Of a stretch of 64,000 nt of DNA, positions 10,270 to 21,673 are shown piece by piece. The notes under the pieces were generated by a model, which worked only from the letters and a program-made list of their open reading frames with translations, was not told where the DNA came from and ran no database searches. Origin of the DNA: Codonopsis lanceolata (taxonomy: Eukaryota; Streptophyta; Magnoliopsida; Asterales; Campanulaceae); NCBI GenBank assembly GCA_013146195.2, contig CM028380.1:86306049-86370048 (forward strand), written 5' to 3'. Made by a program: the position numbers and the translations under genes. Numbering within the stretch: the first letter of the stretch is position 1; each line of letters begins with the position of its first letter.

Positions 10270-12170
10270 TGACCATTCGCTGTGAGAGCCGCCCGGTAAA
10301 GAATTTAATTCTCCTTTAATATGTTGAATTTCATATTGATAATAATTGAAATCTAGTTGCCATCGGATCCATCTAGAAGCGCATCCGCGCACCTCTTTTG
10401 TCGATTTTCATATTTTTGAAATATGTGAGATTGTTATTATCCGCTCTTATTAAAAAGGGTTTTTGGATAATATAAATCTCTAATTTTCTAATTGTTTTTA
10501 AACCGCAAGTAATTTTTTCATTGAATGATAATTTAGAGTCGCCCTAAAAAGTTCCGTATAAGTATTTGCAAAGTTGTTCATCTTTGTTATCAATTTTACC
10601 CGATGATTTTAGGTCTTCAAAAGTTCGATTCCCAGATAGGCCTTTAGACATCCCGCCCAAGAATGGTTAGATGCGCCTGCTTCAAGAATCATAATATCAT
10701 TTTCCATAGGAAATATAACTCGAATATTCTTTAAGATCTTTATTTTTATTTGATCCACATAAGTGGTATTGTATTCCTTCCAATCCCACTTAAAATCCTC
10801 CTTAAGCATTGCTTGAAGGGTTTTCGAATTTGTGCAAGGTTTTTAATGTATCCTTCCGAATAAGTGAGTATTCCTAAAAATCTTTGAAGTTGTTTTTTAT
10901 CTTCCATTTTACCTGAAATTCAGAAATTTTGTTTAAAACATGTGGTTGAAGGGTGTGTTTTCCGTCTTTGATGGTCAATCCTAAATAGTCAATTTCGGTT
11001 TTAATGAACACCGATTTTTTCTTTGATAAGATAATCCCATCTCGCTCGGCGAGTTGTAGAATAAACTTTACATCTTTGTAGTGTTGGTCTAAATCTTTTG
11101 AGTATATTAATATATCGTCGACATAAACACAACAGAACTTAGTATATGGTTTAAATGTTTCATCCATGTATCTTTGAAATATACCTGGAGCTTGCTTTAG
11201 ACCAAATGGGAGAACATTCCATTGGTACAAGCCTTGTGGACAACTAAATGCTGTTAATTCTTTGGATGTAATATGCGGTGTTATTTGCCAAAATCCTCGA
11301 TTTACAATCGATGCATGAAAAATATTTATTTCCTCCAATATAAGATAATAAGTCTTCTTTATTTGGGATTTTATAGGCGCCCATTTTGGTTTTTAAGTTT
11401 ACTTCTCTATAGTCGATGACTAATCTTTTATCGCAGTCCCTTTCTTAGTGACGTAAAAAGAGAACTATGTCTCCCCTTTGATTGTTCAATTATTCCTAGT
11501 TGTAGTAATTTTTCGATTTCAAGTTTAAATATTTGAGTATCTTCTTGATTTACCCTTCTTGGTGGTAGGTCTATAGTGTCTTCGGGATTTTTAATTCTAT
11601 TATAGCGTTAAATTTCTTTCTTTTTAATTATTTTGTCTTGAGGATTATCGAGAACAAATACGTTCGAAGATGTCTGCTATTTCTTCTTCTTCTTGGCATT
11701 TGTAGAATAGCGTATTTATAATTTCTTCTTCGTTATGTATATATGTAATATTTTCTATTATAGGAGTTTTGGACTTCTTAAAATTAATAAGGAAATCAGG
11801 GTTTCCTACTTTCAAGGCACAGGTTACCTTTGGGATGTGTATTAGAGACAGTTCCTTGGTGAGTACTATTTTATCATCGGTTTGGATAAATGGTGAATAT
11901 TTTAATAGGAAATCATTTCCTAATATAAGGTCAATGCGATTCTAGTTGATATATTTTGTCTATGATAAATTTCATTCCTTGTATGGTGATTTCTTGTTTT
12001 TCAATTTGTTTATCAATCACGATTTTTCTCCGTTTGCTATTTTGGCGATTAAAGGTTTTCCCGGATATGATCCAAAGTTTTTCGGGGAATATATGTTTGG
12101 TGGCTATGCACATCGATGCTCTGTATCTATAAATGCATGTGCATGAAATTCTCGAAATCCTTTAAGTTTA
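10270..12170 (-). pseudogene. pol: caulimovirid polymerase remnant: protease, reverse transcriptase, RNase H
   Basis: Near 12110-12150 a degraded aspartic-protease site reads IDT followed by a changed residue where the family has Gly. RT is best kept at 10874-11338. There the FSCPQG, FGLKQAPG and catalytic YVDDIL blocks are visible, and the ILSKKKS segment is typical of caulimovirids rather than Ty3/gypsy. RNase H follows at about 10290-10870 in several frames, with a degenerate catalytic segment near 10680 and a RADNNN block near 10430. Multiple frameshifts separate the pieces. Together they would have formed the replication polyprotein; this copy is non-functional. Confidence 0.82.
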
Positions 12171-12429
12171 ATTCCAACCTTATATATATACTATTAGGAT
12201 TTGTTAGATTATATTCTTCCTTCATGTTAAACTTTTAGATAGCTAGTTAATTTACGATTCGGATGTGTCTTTCGATCGATTTACTTGTAGTTTACGTTTT
12301 ACGTCTACATTTCGGATTACGTTTGTTCATCTATGTAGTATATTTCTTCTTCATTTTAAAGAATAATTCTTCTATGGGATAATATTGCATGATTTTTTAA
12401 TTCTTCTAAGTAGTTAATTTTGTTCTATA

Positions 12430-13142
12430 TTTGGCGTTAATGTGGTTCTTATTTTTTCGTACAGGACATTCGTTTGCGTAGTGTCCCTAGCTGTTACTGA
12501 CCAACAACGACAGTTCTTTTCCTTTACCTTTAGGGCAAGGTGGTGAATCGGCCTTTTTATAGAATTTTCTTTTTGTTTTTGAGGCTTTTTCGAGTTTTTC
12601 TGCATGTCGTTGTAATTGGTTTTATGGAATCTTTTTGTATTTTCGTTTTGTATTTATTAAATTTATATCTTAATCTATCTTCTTTGAAGCAATTTGATAC
12701 TTTGCGGGTATGTTGTCTTTCTTTTGGATTTCCTTTGTTCATAATAGTTACATCCGAAATTTTTTACGTGAATTCTTGTTTTTCCACGGCATAGACCGTG
12801 TTTCGTCTAGTTGCATTTTTTACAGTTTTTTAATTTTTCTTTCTTCGCATAATTTCATCATTTGTCCTTAAAACTGCAATGGCTCCTCCTAGGGTTTGTG
12901 GGTAATCCGAATATTCAAAGTCATCCTTTATGGTTTGTCCTATTTTTCCGGGTAATTTATCGAAAAACATTAATCTATAAGTTTCAAGTTTTTCAATCTT
13001 GGTGAGTTTATAGTATTCGTTTTAAGCATATAAATTGATCGAGGTAGCATAAATCACAAATTGTCATATTGATCATTTTATATTCGGCTTCCTTTAATTC
13101 AATTTCACTTTCTCTTGAGAGGTATCCTTTCTTTTTCCCCAA
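12430..13142 (-). pseudogene. caulimovirid coat-protein remnant with zinc knuckle, truncated at the gap
   Basis: The reverse strand shows a CDLCYLDQFIC segment near 13040-13075. A lysine-rich tail follows, then the remains of a CCHC zinc knuckle at about 12455-12520. The first two Cys lie in one frame, and the His and last Cys (GHYANEC) in another, so a frameshift splits the finger. A coat-protein core followed by a zinc knuckle immediately upstream of protease is the caulimovirid arrangement. The N-terminal part is lost at the gap. Confidence 0.6.
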
Positions 13143-13242
13143 NNNNNNNNNNNNNNNNNNNNNNNNNNNNNNNNNNNNNNNNNNNNNNNNNNNNNNNNNN
13201 NNNNNNNNNNNNNNNNNNNNNNNNNNNNNNNNNNNNNNNNNN
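13143..13242. other. assembly gap (100 N)
   Basis: Exactly 100 Ns, the usual placeholder for a join of unknown length. The left side is caulimovirid; the right side is an AAG repeat at the end of the reverse-strand copia element. Adjacency across it is not proven. Confidence 0.98.
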
Positions 13243-13245
13243 AAG

Positions 13246-13276
<31 letters not shown>

Positions 13277-13333
13277 TGAAGAAGAAGAAGAAGAAGCAAA
13301 GCAAGAAGAAGAAGAAGAAGAAGAAGAAGCGAA
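13243..13333. repeat. (AAG)n low-complexity tract
   Basis: An AAG/GAA repeat of about 90 bp with minor interruptions abuts the gap and continues the purine-rich tail of the extra copia gene. It is probably the reason the assembly broke here. Confidence 0.9.
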
Positions 13334-13337
13334 GCTT

Positions 13338-15506
13338 CTAAGAGTAGAAGAAGAAGGATAGTAAGAAGAAGAATGAAATTTGAGAGAGAATTAGAGGGGT
13401 AAGAAGAGATAAGAAATAGAGGAAAGATCGAAGAGAAAAGAATGGGTGGTAAGAGATGGAAGGAAATAGAATTTGGTAAAGATCAGAGATGGAGAAGGGA
13501 GTGATGTATCGAGAGATAGGTGGGAAGATTTCTGTAGAAAGGCGGTTTGGTAAAAAGAAGGGTAGAGATGTTAGGGGCAAGAGGAGAGAAGTGTTCCGCA
13601 TGGAGAAGGAAGGAGAGGAGGTAGAGGGAGAAGAGTTTGTGAGAACTGGTACGATGGTTAGTGAGGATTCTGGGTGAATGGTGGAGATAGGTTCGGGAGA
13701 AGATGACGGAGAAGGGATAATGTCTATGGGTTGAGAGGGTTGAGAAGATGGTGTTGGAGCCACAGACTTCTTACAAAGTCTGCGTTTCTTCTTTTGGGAG
13801 TAGGTGAAGAAGGCTCCTCCTCAACAACAACAGGGGTGAAGAGGAAATAGGGAAGAAGGAGAGGTGGCAAAGAAGCTCAATGGTCGGCTCCTCCCCAAAG
13901 CCAGCTAGGGCCGTTGAAGAAGTGAGTGGAGGGGAGGAGGAAGATATAGGAGAGGAAGGTGGGATGAAGGGTATGAACGGGTTCGACGGTTCAATGCGCT
14001 TGGCTTTACGCCATGCGAGGACGAGGGGAGCAAAGATCGTTCAGCCAGCCTCTTCTGCACGGGAGTGGGAGCGATGGAGCAGCAGTTCTTTTTTCCTTTT
14101 AGCCTGGGGCCAGCAGAATAAGCAAAGAAGAAGGCTTGAAGAGGAAGCAACTTTCCTCTTTTTGGGGGCCGGCTCCTCCTCAACAGAAGAGATCTTCTGT
14201 TTCTTTTTGTGAGTTGAGGGAGCTGGATCAGCAGTCTTGGTGGAGCAGCCTTCAGCAGCAGCCTCTTTGGATAGCTTCTTGGCTAGCTGTTTAGCCATAA
14301 AAGCATCCACAGTTGTCTCCGGGTTGATCTTGATGATCTTGAGAGAGGAGGGTTCATAGCATGGATTATGATTATTGAGGAAGACCTTGCAGCTCTCTTC
14401 TCATTCTTCAATTTCTGGTAGTTGATGATGAAGGTGCTGGTGAATTGAATAGATTTTTGGACCTTCTTTTTCTCAAAGGCAAAGATGCGGGTGTGGAATT
14501 GAGTGTTTGATCGAAGAAGAGTGTTGAGAAGGCGTACAAAGGGTCGCTTCTGCTTCAGAGAGACCTTTACCGCTTCGACGGCATCACACAGCAGCTCAAA
14601 GAGGATCTGAGCCCAGTTGAGTCTGATGTTGAGAATGACAGCAGATGTGTACTCCAGCTGGTCTGAGGTCATTATGTCGTGGGTGCCGTTTTTGAAGATT
14701 AGACTCTTATCAAACAAATGGCTGATGAAGTATACGTCGTCTTCAAACAAGGTCCTCTTCATTTTAGCAGCAGCTTCCTTGGGAGTATTCTCGCCACGCA
14801 TATATGACCAAGCAAAGCTTTTCTCGAAGTCTTAGAGAGGTAGGGCCATCAAACTCCACGCCGATAATCTTGGCGATTCGGGAAGCAGTGATAGTGACGT
14901 TGACGGTTCTGACTACAGCTGTGATGGAAGACCTTGAGTCATTGATAATGGCCTTCTGGAAAAATTCTTCAACTAGAAGATAGTCAAGTCTTCGCCGCCC
15001 AAAGATGAACAGAGGCAAAATGCCCGATCGGTTCAGGTCATCCACTATCTTGACCCCAGAAGCGTAAGCACGAACCGATGGTTCGTCGATGCACATCCCC
15101 GAGTGATACATAGATGGGGCGTAGTTGGAATCTCAACAAATTGAACTCGAGTATGTTCAGGAATGGCAGATGCAGAAGAAGTTCCAGCCTAAAAGACATT
15201 TTAGAAATTAGGGCAAAAACTCAAGAACTCGAAATGAAAACAAAATGTAGCATTAAGCCCTAGAAATTTCTGGACAACTCATGAAATGCCATATACAAGC
15301 TAGATATAACTCATAATACGAAAATTAACAGTTCGAGGACAGTTATAAGTAGAAAATACCAGTATTGAACAGTAAAATTTGAAGATCGAAAAGATATGGA
15401 GCTAACAAAAGTACATGAACAATAATAATGGTGTAATCATGACTAAAGTGCATAAATTTGTGCTTACACTGTGATTACTGAGTTAGGGTTAGAAGTTTCT
15501 TACCAT
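13338..15506 (-). pseudogene. extra 3' gene of the copia element, longer copy (spliced, NLS-like, Ser/Pro-rich C-terminus)
   Basis: The ATG at 15506-15504 is followed directly by a 315-bp intron (15503-15189) and exon 2 from 15188, exactly as in the + copy. The N-terminal domain (to about 14430) has the MCIDEPSVRAYASG, DRSSITAVVRTVNVTITAS-type and YTSAVILNIRLNWAQILFEL blocks, split by frameshifts. Downstream, about 14300-14130, are lysine clusters KKKQK and PKKRK about a dozen residues apart, a bipartite-NLS-like pattern. A Ser/Pro-rich low-complexity region continues to about 13340. I see no membrane helix. The gene lies between pol and the missing 3' LTR, in the same sense as pol. Function is unknown; a nuclear, DNA- or chromatin-associated role is only a guess. 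Confidence 0.6.
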
Positions 15507-15666
15507 TGTCGAGGATTTGCAGAAGAGGAAGATGAAAATGAAGTAAATCCAGTAATCAACTAATCGAACAGGTGAAGGAACCAGAATTCTTAGAGAGAAG
15601 AAAGTTTTGAGAGAGAGAGAATAGCAAGAGACGCTTTTGTGAAATGAAATTTTTGGCGGTTGAGAG

Positions 15667-15672
15667 TTTATA
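15667..15672 (-). promoter_or_regulatory. TATA box of the extra copia gene
   Basis: TATAAA on the reverse strand, about 161 bp upstream of the ATG, followed by a CT-rich leader. It is conserved with the + copy at 2485-2490, including the surrounding CACTTATAAACTCTC context. Confidence 0.55.
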
Positions 15673-16036
15673 AGTGAAAGGACGTGCCGTCACCATAGAG
15701 ACTTGTGAAATGTCATTAAGTCGACGCCTTTTGATTGACAAGACTTAATGAATGACGGCTTTTAGAAAGAGAAAAATGCCTTTTCATAAATTAACTCAAC
15801 CAAATTTGAAATTAGTCCCTCACAATTTTCATAAACAACCCTCTAAAACTCAAAGTTTAGAAAGCTTACATTTTTCTCCTAGTGACTTTATAAATTCTAG
15901 ATTTTGAAAAATAATAAGTCTGCTTAAGAGAAATTTTCAAGTCTCGCTTAAAAGAGATTATCAAGTCTGCTTAAAAAATTAATTTTGAAATTTCAAAACT
16001 TTATAATGAAAAGTTAATTTTAATTTAAAATTAAAT

Positions 16037-19000
16037 TTAAGCGCTTGTCAAGCATACCAAGCTTCCCCTTAGATAAGCAAACATGTCTCGCTTCTAGAGC
16101 TTTGGTGAAGATGTCCGCCAGCTTGGTGGTCGCTGAAATATACTTCATGCTAATGTTTCTTTTTCTACATTGTCCCTTAGAAAGTGATATCGAACATCGA
16201 TATGCTTCGCTTTTAGAGTGCATCACGTGATTGTATGTGATAGAGATTGCCGAGGTGTTATCACACATGATTGGGCGCTCGCTACTTTGATGTCGTAGTC
16301 CACCAACCGTTGTTTGATCCAAAGCAGCTGACAGCAGCCTACCAGCCTATGTACTCGCTCTGGTGGAGTTGGAAACCGAGATGCTTGTTTGCTAGCCCAG
16401 AGACAAGTCTGCCTCCTAGAAATTGACAAGTTCCACCGGTGCTTTTTCTCGTCAATTTGGCAACCAAAGATAGTCGGCATCTGAGTAACCAACCAAGTTG
16501 AAAGAGGATTCCCTTTGATACCAGATACCTAAGTTGGTGGTATCTGATACGTACTTAATAATTCTTTTGGCTGCAAGAAGATGTGACTCACGAGGGTCTG
16601 CTTGAAATCTAGCACACACCCCAACAAAGATACACTATGTCGTCCGGCTGGTGTGAGGTAAAGCAGAGATCCGATTATCCCCCTATAGTGAGTGATATCA
16701 ACTTTCTTTCCTTGTAAGTCTTTTGTAAGTTTACATTTAGCAGCCATTGGTGTATCAAAGGTATTTGCTGTTTCCAATCCAAATTTTTTGACAAGATCTT
16801 TAGCATATTTGGATTGGCTGATGAATATTCCTTTGTTGGATTGTTGAATTTGAAGACCCAAGAAGAATGTGAGTTCTCCCATCATGCTCATTTGAAATTT
16901 GCCAGTCATGAGTGTTTCAAAACGCTTGCACAGCTTCTCATTGGTAGATCCGAAAATAATATCATCAACGTAAATTTGTACCAGCAGAGAATGTCCTTTG
17001 TGCTTGAGGATGAAGAGAGTGGTGTCAATCTTGCCTCGCACAAATCCTTGTTCCACTAAGAATTTGGATAAAGTTTCATACCAGGCCCGAGGAGCTTGCT
17101 TAAGACCATAGAGAGCCTTCTTAAGCTTGTAGACGTGAGTTTCTTTTCCTTTCTCCACAAAGCCTGGAGGTTGAGCAACGTAGACGGTCTCTTGAAGATC
17201 ACCATTTAGAAATGCGCTCTTGACATCCATTTGATACAGCACAAAGTCCTTGTATGTAGCATAGGCTAAGAAGATTCTGATTGCTTCCAATCTTGCTACT
17301 GGAGCAAACGTTTCATCATAGTCAATACCTTCTTCTTGACGATATCCTTGAGCAACGAGTCTTGCTTTGTTTCTCACTATGTTCCCATCCTCATCCTTCT
17401 TGTTTCTGAACACCCATTTTGTGCCAATGACAAGATGATCGCAAGTGCTTTGGGACTAGCTTCCATACTTGGCATCGCTCAAATTGTGAAGTTCTTCTTG
17501 CATGGCTTCCAGCCAACTTGGATCTTGAAGAGCTTCTTCGATCTTCTTTGGCTCTTCTTCTGAAACGAATGCAGCACAGAACATACATTCATTCTTGGAG
17601 GATCTTCTGGTTCGTACTCCAACATGAATGTCACCAATGATTTGAGAGATTGGATGGTCTTTACAAGTTCTTGTGACAACAGGAATGTGATGAAGTTGCT
17701 GCTGTTTCTTCAGGACAAGGTTCAGAAGGAGGGCTAGAAGGAAGATCAGCTGTGTCTTGATGAGTGTTGTGTTCAGAATTTGGTTCATAGGTGAGTTGAG
17801 GAATAAGATTTTCGGGTTCAGAAACAAAAGGTTCTGGAATTGAGTCTCCTTGAGCAGGGTTGAAGTTTTCTGATGACCCGTTTGATAATAAATGATGATC
17901 AGAAATATTTGATGGAGTTGCTGTTGATGGATTAGGTATTTGAGAGGTTGATGGTTGGGAGGTACCTGTCTCAACATTAACAAAGTCATCAGCAACATTT
18001 GGAGCCACGTGTGGCTCTAATAAGTCAAATTCATCAAATGAAACATGCACAGATTCAACTATTTTTAATGATCGTTTGTTGAAAACCCTGTAAGCTTTGG
18101 AGTGTAAAGCATAACCCAAAAATACACCTTCATCGGCTTTATGATCAAATTTGCCTCTGTAGTCATTACCATTGTAGACTACAAAACATTTGCAGCCGAA
18201 GATTTTAAAAAATCCAATGTTTGGGGTTTTACCTCTCCAAAGTTCATAGGGTGTTTTACCGTGAAATTTGTTGATTAACGATCTGCTTTCGAGTGAAGCA
18301 GTGTGTTGATTCGCCGCCTGTATGTGTTTGGGCAACTTAGCTTCAGAAGCATAGTTTTAGCAGCTTCGATAAGTGTTCTGCTTTTTCCTTTCGCAACACC
18401 ATTCTCGCCGTGGTGTCCTTACAGAGAAATTGTGACCAATGCCGTGATCATCACAAGATTTTGCTATTCCATTGTTTGTGAACTCGCATCATTGTCCGAT
18501 CGAACGCCACCGATCTCATCGAAGTTTTTGCGCTTGCGCCTTCTAACAAAGCTGTAAGAAGATCGTATGTGTGATCTTTAGAAGACATCATCTCTGTCCA
18601 AGTGTATCTGGTATAATCGTCAACTACTACAAGCGTGTATCTGTGACCACCATAGCTGATAGTAGTGACTGGTCCGAAGAGATCCATGTGTAACAGTTGA
18701 AGAGGTCTCGTCGTTGAGAGTCCTGGCTTGCTTTTGAATGATGTTTTTGAGAGCTTTCCCAGTTGACACGCTTTGCACGCACGATCATGATCAGCGAGAC
18801 CTTGGTAATCCTTTAACTAGACCTTCTTGGATGGATAGCTGGCCGATACTTGGCCGAAGTACTTGAAATGGTCAAATGAAGTCTTTTATGCTTTTATGCA
18901 CAAATTTTTGTCTCGAGCGTAGTTTGCCACAAGACATAGATTAGCAGCCTTACCGTAGGCATTCAAATCTATCACATAGACATTCCCTTGTCTATGTCCA

Positions 19001-19340
19001 AGAACCAAGGTTGAGCAAGAGATCGGATCCTTGATATCACATCTGCTTGAGGAGAATTGACAGATAAGCCCTTTGTCACGCACTGAGAAATACTCAGAGA
19101 TTATGTTTCAAGCCTTCTACTAGAGAGACTTTTCCAATGGAGAGATTTCTAATGATGGATCCATAGCCAATTGTTCTTCCTTTAGCATTGTCTCCGAAGA
19201 TGACCGGAGGGCCTTCCGCTCGTAAATGTTAGAGAGAAGACAGATTCTCCTGGCCATGTGTCTTGAGCACTGCCTAGATACCATACATCTTTCTTTTCTC
19301 GAACTGAATCAGCCATGAAGCACACCCGAGATATAAAGGT
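16037..19340 (-). pseudogene. pol: copia pol: protease, integrase, reverse transcriptase, RNase H
   Basis: The protease site near 19265-19290 reads WYLGSA where copia elements usually have a D-S-G catalytic motif, so the aspartate is lost. Integrase covers about 18790-17980. It shows MDLFGPV, the VVVDDYTRYTW block, a SDN segment in another frame near 18500, and later KTPYELWRGKTPN and GCKCFVVYNG. A Ser/Thr/Pro-rich linker follows. RT (17413-16529) has KARLVAQGYRQEEG and catalytic YVDD at 16972-16961. RNase H (16500-16040) is frameshifted, ending LGMLD. The gene order protease-integrase-RT-RNase H is diagnostic of Ty1/copia. Frames break near 17420, 17690, 18450, 16530 and elsewhere. Confidence 0.88.
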
Positions 19341-19599
19341 AAGAAAATCATGGTCCCCTTTTATTTTTCTTATGGGTCCGTATGGTTAGCGTATTTTTGG
19401 AACCCATACTTGCCTCGATTTTTGGAATAGGGATCCAAAGAAGCTTCATGATGGATTTCACAGACATTCATGGACCAAGTGGCCAAAACATTTGCAAAAT
19501 GTACAAGGATGGAAATTACGTAAACTTGTTTGATCAAGCCGGGTGTTGGAAGGTTTTTGAACATTTTTCATAACAAATTTTGATTTAGCGATTTGTTAA

Positions 19600-21604
19600 C
19601 AATAGGCTTAGGAGCATCCGTATGAGGCTTCTTGAGTCTCAGATACCAGCTTTGCTTTAGCGTAAGAATGTTTGCCGGTAGTAGACTTTGATACCTCATG
19701 CATTTTGCCTTTAAGCTTGGTATCAACATTCGTAGCAAAGATCACCATCCGTAGTGCCGTTGATGAATCGATAGGTTTGAGCGCACTTTTCAGAGGCCCC
19801 GAAACAACAGCCTTTGCTTTTACAAAAGTGCTGGTGGAGGGCTGTTGTAAGTTTGCACCACCTTTAGCAGATTTATCTCCATCAGATGATTGTTTTGCTT
19901 TCAAAGCTTCACTTTTTTGATAATTTGAACCTTAGGGTATTTATAAGGAGTAGCAAGTAGCCAATTCCTTCTTTACCCTTGTTAGGTTTCGATATTGTAC
20001 AGAATATTACTATTCACCGTAAAATGTTCATTTTCTTGTTCGTAGGTTGCACCGTAAATGTTATTAGAGAATCCTAGCCCAGATTTATTTGTTGAGGGCT
20101 TCTGATCTCCAAGAATTTGATCAAAGACTGCCGTTGAGTTATTCCATGAGTTAATGGTTTTTTGCAACTCTTCTTTCTCAGCAGATAACTCTTTGGCATG
20201 ATCAATAAGGCAAGCAACCTTTTCATTGAGAAACTTGTTCTCTTCTTTTAACTTGATACTTTCCCCGCTGACTCCATGGAGAGTTTTTAACTCGGCTTCA
20301 AAGATGGATTTCTCAATTTTCTCATGACTTTTAGCTAACTTAACATAGGCCTTTCTAAATTCATTGAATTCCTCTAGCATGTCTTGAGCATCCTTGAGGA
20401 TTTCTTCTTTGAAGGCTCTTCAGAGATTGTTCGATGTTAGCTTGAAAAGGAGAGTATTTAACTTCACTATCTCGAGTCATAGGTGGTGGTGACTCTAGAG
20501 CAACGAGGCAAATGTGTGCCCGCAGTGAGTCATCACTATCATCCTCATCGAATCGGCCAAACCAAGTGGATACATGGTTTTCTTTCTAAGTCCTCACTTA
20601 AGACCTCTATGTTTAGAAAATGATTTAGATGGTCTTCTTTGTAGGCTTCATATTTTGGCTTAGGACATTTAGAAGCAAAGTGACCAAGCTTCCTCGCAAT
20701 TGTAGCAAACCAACTCATTGTTGTGAGTTTTCAGACTTTCTAAAAGTCTGCTGGTTTGCTTCCTTCTTTTTGTTAAATTTTGAGAACTTTTGAAATTTCT
20801 TAACGAACATAGCAAATTGTTCATCAGAAAGGATTTCATTCTCATTTGAAGAAGTAGATGGTTTATTTTCTTGGGCAGGAATTTCCTGAGAGATAGCAGA
20901 AAAAGAAGGAAGTTTAAAATGTTTGTCCCGTGTTTTGAGCTTGAAGTAATTCTTGCTCATAGACTGTTAGACTCGCATACAAACTTCTGAGGTGCATGGA
21001 GTTCAAGTCTTTGGACTCTTTTATTGCAGTGGTTTTAACATGCCACAAACTTCCTAAAGAAGCTAAAAATCTCATATTTACCTCTTTAACACTATATTCC
21101 TTTCCTAAAGAGTAGCAACTGTTTACTACCTCACAAAATCTGTCAGAGGCTTGCTGAGAGTCTCCTTAGGATCTTTTCTCGAATGAATCGAATTGTTGAA
21201 TGTAGTTGTACTTCCTGTTGTCTCTGGTGGGTAGATCTCCTTCAAGGTATTCCGCCAAAGCTTCTCACATCTCCTTGGCAGTTTTGCATCTGATGATCTG
21301 TTGATATGTGCTTGTGTCGACAGAGCTGGATATAATATGAATAGCCTTGCTGTCGAGTTCAACGAGCCTCCTTTCTTCGTCTGTCCATTCGTTCATGGAT
21401 TTAGGTATCTCAGGAGGACCACTGGCTACTTCGGCAAGTAGGTTGGGTTTCATTGGAATGTAAGGACCTGTTAGAACACATTGCCACAATCGATTATCAA
21501 TAGAGTTCATATATCTCATAACTTTATCTTTCCATACTTCGAAGTGGCCTTCGTCCAATATTGGGACGTGGCTGGTATTTAAAGTAGGCAGCATATAGTG
21601 AGCC
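19600..21604 (-). pseudogene. gag: copia gag with zinc knuckle and coiled-coil extension
   Basis: The likely start is the Met of MAHYMLPTLN at 21604, 56 bp after the primer site. The N-terminal part has FEVWKDKVMRYM and WTDEERRLVELDSKA blocks typical of copia Gag. A zinc knuckle lies near 20720-20660: CYNC is in one frame and the GHFASKC part in another, so it is broken by a frameshift. 20380-19982 encodes a charged heptad-like coil (KLKEENKFLNEKVACLIDH) followed by QKPSTNKSGLGF, a Sirevirus-like gag extension. A Lys/Ser-rich stretch leads on to the protease. Confidence 0.8.
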
Positions 21605-21659
21605 ATAGGATCTATTCTCAAGAGGTTAAGCTTGGAAAAATAATTTTTCGAAGAATTTA

Positions 21660-21671
21660 GCTCTGATACCA
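21660..21671 (-). promoter_or_regulatory. primer binding site (initiator Met tRNA)
   Basis: TGGTATCAGAGC on the reverse strand, two bases inside the LTR end. It is complementary to the 3' end of plant initiator methionine tRNA, the usual copia primer. It fixes the LTR boundary at 21674. Confidence 0.9.
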
Positions 21672-21673
21672 AT

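Larger units (their letters stand above)
8263..13142 (-). mobile_element. endogenous caulimovirid (pararetrovirus) fragment, decayed
   Basis: Read on the reverse strand, the order is coat protein with a zinc knuckle, aspartic protease, reverse transcriptase, RNase H, a downstream ORF, and an intergenic region with a 35S-like TATA box. This is the gene order of Caulimoviridae. The movement-protein region, normally upstream, is not present: the copy stops at the 100-N gap. No LTRs or integrase are present, which separates it from Ty3/gypsy. Frames are interrupted by many frameshifts and stops, so it is an old inactive copy. The (TA)n junction and a separate downstream ORF would fit a florendovirus, but the genus is uncertain. 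Confidence 0.82.

Noticed and set aside
10874..11338. A Ty3/gypsy reverse transcriptase
   Set aside because: The coat-protein zinc knuckle upstream, absence of integrase and LTRs, the FSCPQG and ILSKKK blocks and the TATATAAG region all fit a caulimovirid better.
13008..13341. Open frames running across the N gap
   Set aside because: They are created by translating unknown bases plus an AAG/CTT repeat. Frames at 46258-46677 across the second gap are rejected for the same reason.
13489..13677. Small + strand proteins in the purine-rich 13370-14210 stretch
   Set aside because: They are the complement of the Ser/Pro-rich tail of the reverse-strand copia gene; composition is Glu/Arg/Gly low complexity.
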